Part shown: positions 27,951 to 34,140 of the stretch, piece after piece
Layout: every line of letters begins with the position of its first letter
Numbering within the stretch: the stretch's first letter is position 1
Assembly: GCF_001421435.1 (NCBI RefSeq)
Contig: NZ_LMKA01000081.1
Coordinates: 1 to 34,140 of the forward strand
Direction: 5' to 3'
DNA: 34,140 bases
DNA from: Chryseobacterium sp. Leaf201
GTDB taxonomy: Bacteria > Bacteroidota > Bacteroidia > Flavobacteriales > Weeksellaceae
Made by a program: the position numbers and the translations under genes
The notes under the pieces: generated by a model
The model's database searches: none
The model's input: only the letters and a program-made list of their open reading frames with translations
What the model was told of the DNA's origin: nothing

Positions 27951-30640
27951 AATTCCTAAATAAAGTCATCACAGAATTACTGGCACAGAACCGTGATCTC
28001 TCAGATTTCAATATGGTGCTGCCCGGTAAAAGGCCGGTTGTATTTATCCGCCGGATCCTGGAAGAAAACAATTATTCCGGTTTCCTGCCTCACTTTTATA
28101 CAATTGAGGAACTCGTAAGTACCATTGCCGACAAGCAGGAAATTCACGGGATTTCCCTGTGGCTGTTTGCCTTTGATGTGTACAAAAGCCTGAACCTGAT
28201 TCCCAATGATGAATTTTCCGAATTCCTGAAGTGGTTCCCCACGTTACAGAAGGACTGGGATGATATCCTGAAGTTTTCAGGAAATGATGAAGCGGTTCTT
28301 GAGTATATGTTTGATGAAGAAAGGATCAAGGAATGGGCGCAGGATTTAGGGGAAGATGATGATGTACCGAGAAAGAAATTCCTTACTTTCTGGAAAAACA
28401 TGAATATTTACCTGCCTGTACTCAAGAAAAGGTTACAGGAAAGAAACTGGGCTACCTCCGGAATGATCCACGAGACGGCAGATAAAAAGGTAGTTGATTT
28501 TGCTAAAAATATACAGCAGCAGTTTATTTTCTGTGGCTTCAATGCTTTTACGCCGGTAGAGGAGAAGCTGGTACGCAGCCTTTTGCAGTGGAACAAAGCA
28601 CAGTGCTTTTTCCAGGCAGACCGTTATTATTTTGATGACGAAAGGCAGGAAGCCGGAAAATTCCTGAGGAACCATAAAATATGGAAAGAATTTACCGATG
28701 AACGTCCTTTTGGATGGATTGAAGAAGATTTTAACCAGCCGAAAAATATCAAAGTTTACGAAGTATCCGGAAATATTACCCAGACCAAGATCCTTCCGGA
28801 AATCCTGAACGAAATAGAGAACAAGACCTACTCCAATACGGCGGTTGTGTTATTGGATGAAAACCTGCTTCCGGCCAGCCTGGATGCGATGCATGGCGTT
28901 CAGAACCTGAATATTACCATGGGTTTCCCTCTGAAGAACCTTTCCTTTTCCAATGCAGTCAAGCAACTGTTCTATCTCCAGAAGCAGCTGGAAAAAAACA
29001 GGTCTTCCTATTATTACCGTGATGTTTACCCGATTCTGGAAGAGCTTCCGAAATCCGCGGAGGATGACCAGATCATCAATAATTTTAAAGCCAGTATAGA
29101 ACAGAGGAATATTGTTTATATTTCAAAAAAGCTCATGCAGGAACTGCTGGGAGCGCTTTCATATTATAATCTCCTTCAGAAAGCTGAGTCAACCAACATT
29201 TATCTTGATTCATTAATCGCCTTCTGCCAGCAGATAAAATGGCTGGAAATTGATGATATTCAGTATGAAAACGTTTCCCATTTCGAGAATGCGTTCAGGA
29301 TGATCAGGAACCAGCTTTCCCAGTACAGCTTCGAGATCAGAATGGAAACACTGGAAATCCTGATCAACCAGCATATCAATTCGGAGAGTATTGATTTTCA
29401 GGGAGAGCCTTTGCAGGGGCTGCAGGTCATGGGGCTTCTGGAAACCCGTCTTCTGAATTTTGAAAATGTTATCCTGCTTTCTGTAAATGAAGGCAAATTA
29501 CCGCTGGGGAATTCCCAGAACACCTATATTCCTTTTGACATCAGGAAGTTTTTTGATCTGCATACTTTTCTGGAGAATGACAGTATTTATGCCTATCATT
29601 TTTACCGCCTGATCCAGGATGCCCAGAATGTACACCTGTTATTCAATGCATTAAGCTCGGGAGTCAATACCGGTGAAAAAAGCAGGTTTATTACGCAGAT
29701 TGAAATGGAAAGCTCGCACCATATCGAGCATCTGATTATTGAAAATTCATCTGAACCGATCATTACCCAGCCTATTGAAGTTTCAAAAACACCGGTTGTA
29801 CTGGCGAGGCTTGAGCAGTGGAAAAAGAAAGTTTCGGCTTCCCATCTGACCAGCTATTTGTATAATCCCATCGATTTTTACCTTTCCAAAATTCTGAATA
29901 CTTCGGAAAGTGACGAAATAGAAGAAGAATTATCGGTGAGGAATTACGGTAATCTTGTGCATTATACCCTTCAAGATGTTTATGAAGTATTAAAAGGTAA
30001 AGTCTTAAAAGAAAATGATTTAAAGCAGTCAATTGCAGTAATAGATCAATATATAGAAAGTGCGATCAATAAGCTGAAGCACCAGCCGGAATTTTATGAA
30101 AAGGGAATGAACTTTATTCATAAGGCAATTGCTAAAAAAGTAATTACAAATATTCTGGACTACGATCTGGATCTGGTGAAAACCGGAAATACGCTGGAAA
30201 TTCTTGATATCGAAAAAAGATTTGAAGGGGTTGATTTCAGTCTTGATGAACAGAATAAAATTTCTTTTTTCGGGTTTATAGACAGAATCGACAGGCTGAA
30301 CGGAACTTTAAGGATTATTGATTATAAGACGGCAAAGATCAAAAATCTGGTCGTTAAAATAGATGAAGACAAAGCAGATGAATATTTCCATAACAATGAC
30401 CGGAAGCAGGCCCTGCAGCTGTGTATTTATCAGTATGTGGTCCAGAACCTCCCTGAATTCTGGGGATTCCCGATAGAGACCGGGATCTGGAGTTTTGCCG
30501 AAGCTAAAAAAGGGGTAATTTCTCTTCAGTTTGAAAAAGGAGATATTGATGTGGCCATGAAATCGGTAAAAAGCCTGATTGAAGAAATCCTGAATCCGGA
30601 TATTAATTTTATTGAAAGGCTGAAACCATATTCCGGTTAA
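27947..30640 (+). CDS. AddB-like PD-(D/E)XK nuclease, 897 residues
   Basis: A large cytosolic protein of the AddB/RecB-nuclease type. The N-terminal 600 residues resemble an inactive UvrD-like helicase scaffold. The C-terminal nuclease domain has SHLTSYLYNPIDFYLSK, the motif I GNLVHYTLQDVYE, then GFIDRID (D779), IIDYKT (D792, K794) and QALQLCIYQY. These are the RecB-family nuclease motifs. The expected role is double-strand-break repair together with an AddA-type helicase-nuclease, which is not in the window. The start is TTG at 27947, overlapping the upstream TGA by 4 bases, so translation is coupled to a secreted protease gene, an unusual partner. No [4Fe-4S] cysteine set is evident at the C-terminus. 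Confidence 0.87.
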   Translation: MKFLNKVITELLAQNRDLSDFNMVLPGKRPVVFIRRILEENNYSGFLPHFYTIEELVSTIADKQEIHGISLWLFAFDVYKSLNLIPNDEFSEFLKWFPTLQKDWDDILKFSGNDEAVLEYMFDEERIKEWAQDLGEDDDVPRKKFLTFWKNMNIYLPVLKKRLQERNWATSGMIHETADKKVVDFAKNIQQQFIFCGFNAFTPVEEKLVRSLLQWNKAQCFFQADRYYFDDERQEAGKFLRNHKIWKEFTDERPFGWIEEDFNQPKNIKVYEVSGNITQTKILPEILNEIENKTYSNTAVVLLDENLLPASLDAMHGVQNLNITMGFPLKNLSFSNAVKQLFYLQKQLEKNRSSYYYRDVYPILEELPKSAEDDQIINNFKASIEQRNIVYISKKLMQELLGALSYYNLLQKAESTNIYLDSLIAFCQQIKWLEIDDIQYENVSHFENAFRMIRNQLSQYSFEIRMETLEILINQHINSESIDFQGEPLQGLQVMGLLETRLLNFENVILLSVNEGKLPLGNSQNTYIPFDIRKFFDLHTFLENDSIYAYHFYRLIQDAQNVHLLFNALSSGVNTGEKSRFITQIEMESSHHIEHLIIENSSEPIITQPIEVSKTPVVLARLEQWKKKVSASHLTSYLYNPIDFYLSKILNTSESDEIEEELSVRNYGNLVHYTLQDVYEVLKGKVLKENDLKQSIAVIDQYIESAINKLKHQPEFYEKGMNFIHKAIAKKVITNILDYDLDLVKTGNTLEILDIEKRFEGVDFSLDEQNKISFFGFIDRIDRLNGTLRIIDYKTAKIKNLVVKIDEDKADEYFHNNDRKQALQLCIYQYVVQNLPEFWGFPIETGIWSFAEAKKGVISLQFEKGDIDVAMKSVKSLIEEILNPDINFIERLKPYSG

Positions 30641-30665
30641 TACAAGTCTTTTTACTGCAATACAA

Positions 30666-30692
30666 AAGAGCCTGATAAAATATCGGGCTCTT
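30666..30692. terminator. Hairpin terminator between convergent genes
   Basis: Stem AAGAGCCTGATA/TATCGGGCTCTT (one G-T pair) with a 3-base AAA loop, between the nuclease stop (30640, +) and the dehydrogenase stop (30727, -). AT-rich flanks allow use in both directions. Confidence 0.75.
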
Positions 30693-30726
30693 CATTTATT
30701 TACTTGTTTGTTATATTTATCAATAT

Positions 30727-31905
30727 TTAGAAAGCATTAATTCCGGTAATATCCATGCCTGTAATCAGCAAATGAACATCGTGGGTGCCTTCATAAGTAA
30801 TAACCGATTCCAGGTTGGCCGCATGCCTCATCATCGGGAATTCGCCCATAATTCCCATTCCGCCAAGGATCTGTCGGGATTCCCTTGCGATATCAATAGC
30901 CATTTTCACATTGTTTCTTTTCGCCATTGAAATCTGCGCCGGTGTGGCTTTATGGTCATTTTTAAGGTTTCCCAACTGTAAGCAGAGCAATTGTGCCTTG
31001 GTGATTTCAGTTAAGAATTCAGCCAGTTTTTTCTGCTGCAGCTGATAGGAGCCGATCGGTTTCCCGAACTGCCTTCTTTCTTTGGAGTACTGAACGGCAG
31101 TACAGTAGCAGTCAATCGCCGCCCCGATAACCCCCCATGAGATTCCGTATCTTGCAGAATTCAGGCAGGATAGAGGCCCTTTCAGTCCGGTAACACCCGG
31201 AAGCAGGTTTTCTTTCGGTACTTTTACATTATTGAATACCAGTTCCCCTGTTTTTGAAGCCCTTAAGCTCCACTTGTTATGGGTTTCCGGAGTGGTAAAG
31301 CCTTCCATTCCTCTTTCAACAATTAGTCCCTGCACTTTTCCTTCTTCGTTTTTACCCCAGACTACCGCAATATCGCAAATCGGCGAATTGGTGATCCACA
31401 TTTTGGCACCGTTCAGAAGGTAATGGCCGCCCATATCTTTAAAATTGGTTTCCATAGAGCCCGGGTCTGAACCGTGATTAGGTTCGGTTAATCCAAAAGA
31501 ACCGATCATTTCCCCGGCAGCCAGCTGAGGCAGGTATTTCTTTTTCTGCTCTTCAGAACCGAATTCATTAATCGGAAACATCACCAGTGAACTCTGCACG
31601 GAAGCCGCTGAACGTACGGCAGAATCTCCTCTTTCCAGTTCCTGCATGATAAGTCCGTAAGAAATCTGATCAAGCCCGGAACCTCCGTACTCAACCGGAA
31701 TATAAGGGCCCAAAGCCCCGATTTGCCCCAATTCCTTCATCAGTCCCGGAATATCCGTATGATCCTGGGCTGCCTGGTCAATCCGCGGCATTACAGAACT
31801 CTCTACCCAGTCTCTGACCGATTGGCGGATCAGCTTATGTTCTTCGGTAAGTAAAGCATCAATCCCGTAATAGTCAGGAATGCTTGTAAGGGGATAATAT
31901 GACAT
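30727..31905 (-). CDS. gcdH: Glutaryl-CoA dehydrogenase
   Basis: FAD enzyme that oxidises and decarboxylates glutaryl-CoA to crotonyl-CoA in lysine and tryptophan breakdown. The 392 residues match the human and bacterial enzyme closely: the arginine of DSAVRSAASVQSSLVM, LTEPNHGSDPGSMET, MWITNSPICD, LRASKTG, NSARYGISWGVIGA, RRQFGKPIGSYQLQQKKLA, and the catalytic base E372 in TYEGTHDVH. These signatures separate it from general acyl-CoA dehydrogenases. It is monocistronic and ends in a shared hairpin with the convergent nuclease gene. No other lysine-breakdown genes are in the window. The upstream intergenic stretch shows no exact -7 element. Confidence 0.93.
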   Translation of the reverse strand: MSYYPLTSIPDYYGIDALLTEEHKLIRQSVRDWVESSVMPRIDQAAQDHTDIPGLMKELGQIGALGPYIPVEYGGSGLDQISYGLIMQELERGDSAVRSAASVQSSLVMFPINEFGSEEQKKKYLPQLAAGEMIGSFGLTEPNHGSDPGSMETNFKDMGGHYLLNGAKMWITNSPICDIAVVWGKNEEGKVQGLIVERGMEGFTTPETHNKWSLRASKTGELVFNNVKVPKENLLPGVTGLKGPLSCLNSARYGISWGVIGAAIDCYCTAVQYSKERRQFGKPIGSYQLQQKKLAEFLTEITKAQLLCLQLGNLKNDHKATPAQISMAKRNNVKMAIDIARESRQILGGMGIMGEFPMMRHAANLESVITYEGTHDVHLLITGMDITGINAF

Positions 31906-32026
31906 TGTAATTTAATTTTCCTAAAAATAGCACTTTTCATGAGTTCATGGAAACTTTTTTTACATGCATTTTATCAGCTGGTACTGAGCGGCTTAAATTG
32001 AAAGGACAGCAGTAAGCAATATTGTA

Positions 32027-32815
32027 TCAGTTTTCTTCTTTGTTGGAAATAGGGTACTGATTGGCAGGATGGTAAATTCTGTTTTTAAACTTGTATAAAT
32101 ACGGCGCTTTGTTGGCAGAGCCGTCATATAGCTTTTCCAGTCTTTCTAAAATGTTAAGGCTTAATATCTTGCGTTGGAAATTGTTTCTTCTGAATGATTC
32201 CCCAAGAATAGTTTCATAAAGCGACTGCAGGTCTTTCATCGTAAATTTTTCCGGTAAAAGGTTGCTCGCGGCCACTTCGGTATTGATGTTCATCCTCAGG
32301 TATTCCAGTCCGGTTTCGATAATGCGGTCATGGTCGAAAGCCATCTGCGGAAGCTTGTTCACTTCAAACCACTCACAGCTTTCGTTAAAAGCATCAGGAA
32401 ATGTATTGGCCATTGAAAAGTCGATCAGGCTGCAGTAGCCTACCGTAATAAACCGCTGGAAGATCCAGTGGTCTTTCGGGACTTCGATGCCTTTGTTATT
32501 GAGGAGAATCTGATGAACGTTGTTCTCTGTCCGGTCGATTCTTCCGAAGGTATGGAACTGTTTAAGGAAAATATCCTTAAGGTGTGTCCTTTCGTGTAAA
32601 ACCCGTGCGGCAGCTTCGCGGAGATCTTCGTCATTAAAGACAAAACCTCCCGGCAGGGACCACAGATTCAGGTCGTGGTACTTCAGAAGTAGCACTTTGA
32701 GGATATTGTTATGAAAACCAAATATGGTGCAGTCTACCGATACATGTGCTACAAAGTCTTTTGTATCAATAAGTTCCTGTAGGGTTTCTTTATTTTTTTC
32801 GTTTTTGGCTTTCAT
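32027..32815 (-). CDS. Nudix-derived transcriptional regulator with winged-helix C-terminus
   Basis: A 262-residue protein: residues 20-150 form a Nudix fold, followed by a winged-helix region (FTMKDLQSLYETILGESFRRNNFQRKIL). The Nudix box at residues 57-79 (consensus GX5EX7REUXEEXGU) reads GFVFNDE, then ending RVLHERTHL, so the Glu after Arg is Val, the second of the EE pair is Arg, and the box Gly is His. Hydrolysis is therefore unlikely. The architecture matches Nudix-type regulators such as NrtR and Bacteroidetes AraR, which sense sugars or nucleotides. The start at 32815 (MKAKNEKNKETLQ) is preferred over 32857, which lies inside the preceding gene. It follows the MFS transporter gene, so it probably controls sugar uptake. 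Confidence 0.83.
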   Translation of the reverse strand: MKAKNEKNKETLQELIDTKDFVAHVSVDCTIFGFHNNILKVLLLKYHDLNLWSLPGGFVFNDEDLREAAARVLHERTHLKDIFLKQFHTFGRIDRTENNVHQILLNNKGIEVPKDHWIFQRFITVGYCSLIDFSMANTFPDAFNESCEWFEVNKLPQMAFDHDRIIETGLEYLRMNINTEVAASNLLPEKFTMKDLQSLYETILGESFRRNNFQRKILSLNILERLEKLYDGSANKAPYLYKFKNRIYHPANQYPISNKEEN

Positions 32816-32831
32816 GACAGTAAAAATAAAA

Positions 32832-34025
32832 TTATTTTTCAAAAGTCCGGTCTGCAAGTTTAAAATAAATTAAACTTATGATCAGCAGTACAATAACAGC
32901 CGACAGAATATACAGCGAATAATACCCCAGCATCTGGTTTCCGAACAGAACAGACATCATAATAGAGCTCACAGAACTTCCCAGGGATGAAAAAATAACA
33001 ATCAGTGAGGTAAAAAGATTGGTTCTGCTTTTATCAACCCGTGCAATCATTTTTGAGCTGATGACAGGATAGAGCGGCGAAAGGAAAAGGCCGGTAACAG
33101 GAAACAGAAACAGCAGTATTCCGGCATCGTTGGTCCCGAAGAACTGGATACCGCTAATGGTAGCCAGGACCAGAATAATGAGCGAGATGCAGGCGATGTA
33201 ATATTTCGACAGAGCAAACCTTTGGATCAGATGGGCTGTAATGATTCTTCCGAGATAGGAGAAAACAGCCATTAACGATGTAGCCTGGAGTGAAAAAAAA
33301 GAATTTACCTTCAGGTGGTTTTTATAAAATGAAGGAAGCCATGAGTTGAAGCTCTGTTCTATAAATACAATGGAAAAAATAATCGCTAAAAATATGACCA
33401 TCAAAGGGTTAATGAGCTTTAAAAGCTCCTTGCGCATATTCTCTTTTTCGATTCGGACAGATTCTGAAACTGGAAGCCTTGAAAAAAGGAAGATGGTGAT
33501 GGCCGACAGCAATGAAATGGACAAAAACCCGAATTTCCAGAATTCGGAAAAGCGACTGGAAATCAGTGATCCGAAACCGATATTCACGACGAAAATACCG
33601 ATCATAAAAGAAGCTTCAACACTGTTCATGGTCTTGGCCAAAGATTTTTCATCTGAAATATTATGCCTGATAATTCCGTATACACAGATTTTCCCGATGG
33701 CAAAACAGGTCCCGACGATGGCAAACCATACTTTATAAAACCAGAATACTTCCACAAACGGCAGGATTAATGAGCAGATCCCGACAATAGACAGGGCAAG
33801 GATGAGTGATTTTTTAGTCCCGAACCTGCTGATAAAATTTACGGCAAAAAGGGAAATAAAAGCAATCGGCAGATCTTTAAAAGATTCCAGGAAACCGAGT
33901 TTTTCAAAGGTGATTTTTGCCTCGGAAAGCTGGAGGATAACAAGGCCCATACAGTTCAGCACCATTGAAAAAATAAGAAAAGTAAGTTTCAGCGGAAGGG
34001 AGATTCGGGCAGTGCTGGTCATCAT
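32832..34025 (-). CDS. MFS transporter, probable sugar importer
   Basis: Inner-membrane protein of 397 residues with about 12 hydrophobic segments in two halves and a charged central loop (SVRIEKENMRKELLKL). The fold is major facilitator type. Its general look, with FSYLGRIITAHLIQRFALSK and a late VTGLFLSPLYPVISS segment, is reminiscent of the FucP/glucose-galactose porters, but substrate motifs are not decisive. The start could be either of the paired ATGs at 34025 or 34022. The Nudix-type regulator follows with a 16-base gap, and Nudix regulators of this architecture next to transporters generally govern carbohydrate uptake. Substrate is not known. Confidence 0.85.
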   Translation of the reverse strand: MMTSTARISLPLKLTFLIFSMVLNCMGLVILQLSEAKITFEKLGFLESFKDLPIAFISLFAVNFISRFGTKKSLILALSIVGICSLILPFVEVFWFYKVWFAIVGTCFAIGKICVYGIIRHNISDEKSLAKTMNSVEASFMIGIFVVNIGFGSLISSRFSEFWKFGFLSISLLSAITIFLFSRLPVSESVRIEKENMRKELLKLINPLMVIFLAIIFSIVFIEQSFNSWLPSFYKNHLKVNSFFSLQATSLMAVFSYLGRIITAHLIQRFALSKYYIACISLIILVLATISGIQFFGTNDAGILLFLFPVTGLFLSPLYPVISSKMIARVDKSRTNLFTSLIVIFSSLGSSVSSIMMSVLFGNQMLGYYSLYILSAVIVLLIISLIYFKLADRTFEK

Positions 34026-34097
34026 TTTGGGGATTAATTTTGTTCTTTTTTATGATTTTTTATGAAAAGTACGATAAAAAATAGGCCTTTGAAGTCC

Positions 34098-34105
34098 CAA
34101 AAATA
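34098..34105 (-). promoter_or_regulatory. -7 promoter element of the transporter-regulator pair
   Basis: TATTTTTG on the - strand (complement of 34098-34105) matches TAnnTTTG exactly. It lies about 73 bases before the transporter start. No -33 TTTG is seen at the expected spacing within the remaining window. Confidence 0.4.
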
Positions 34106-34140
34106 AAGGAAAAATTAAAATATTTATTAAGATAATGTTA

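Noticed and set aside
32440..32643. Functional Nudix hydrolase as the product at 32027-32815
   Set aside because: The Nudix box has lost two of the Glu residues needed for metal binding, and the protein carries a winged-helix tail, so the regulator reading is preferred.

Overview
The window looks like chromosomal DNA from a member of the Bacteroidota, most likely a Flavobacteriia of the Chryseobacterium/Weeksellaceae type. Three things point that way. First, several genes are preceded by the Bacteroidota promoter pattern (TTTG or TTG about 20 bases before TAnnTTTG), with no Shine-Dalgarno sites in evidence. Second, many products belong to families typical of that group: GLPGLI protein, a GldI-like lipoprotein, a cyclophilin-FKBP fusion, DUF1015 next to serA/serC, and secreted VGIGT-type proteins. 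Third, signal peptides often end in FAQ/FGQ/YGQ. I assign no species. I saw no rRNA, tRNA, CRISPR array, transposase or phage gene.

Layout, 1-6.8 kb (+ strand): branched-chain aminotransferase; two immunophilin lipoproteins (GldI-like FKBP, then a cyclophilin-FKBP fusion); an unknown secreted protein; a two-lobed retropepsin-like protease with a PDZ domain; a 466-base AT-rich gene-free stretch; and a secreted VGIGT-type surface protein. 6.9-14.6 kb (- strand): two tandem M28 metallopeptidase paralogues, one apparently catalytically dead, with an AT-rich unknown gene between them; then serC-serA-DUF1015 (serine biosynthesis) and a 2x[4Fe-4S] ferredoxin. 14.65-17 kb (+): a LuxC-like acyl-CoA reductase, a small secreted protein and a Bax-inhibitor-1-type membrane protein, followed by a 418-base gene-free stretch with two copies of a hairpin-bearing repeat. 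17.4-18.7 kb (-): a peroxide-defence set of 2-Cys peroxiredoxin, CGNC thioredoxin and an 82-residue protein.

The accessory part is 18.8-21.85 kb. An XRE regulator diverges from a double-glycine-leader peptide whose core carries six cysteines. An attenuator-like hairpin and a GLPGLI-family protein follow. Just downstream are the 5' and 3' ends of what looks like a second GLPGLI gene, with two unknown, AT-rich, opposite-strand genes in place of its middle. This is the best candidate for an undescribed system: a secreted small disulfide-rich peptide with a linked GLPGLI partner, in a locus where a second copy has been broken by a two-gene insertion.

21.9-34.1 kb is mostly housekeeping: M16 peptidase and aspartate-type aminotransferase (-); RsmG (+); a tightly packed lipoprotein, DUF922 putative metalloprotease and AddB-like nuclease series (+); glutaryl-CoA dehydrogenase (-); and an MFS transporter with a Nudix-derived regulator whose hydrolase box is degenerate (-). 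Several starts were moved downstream of the longest reading frame where a signal peptide, a family start or a promoter supports it; these are stated in each entry.
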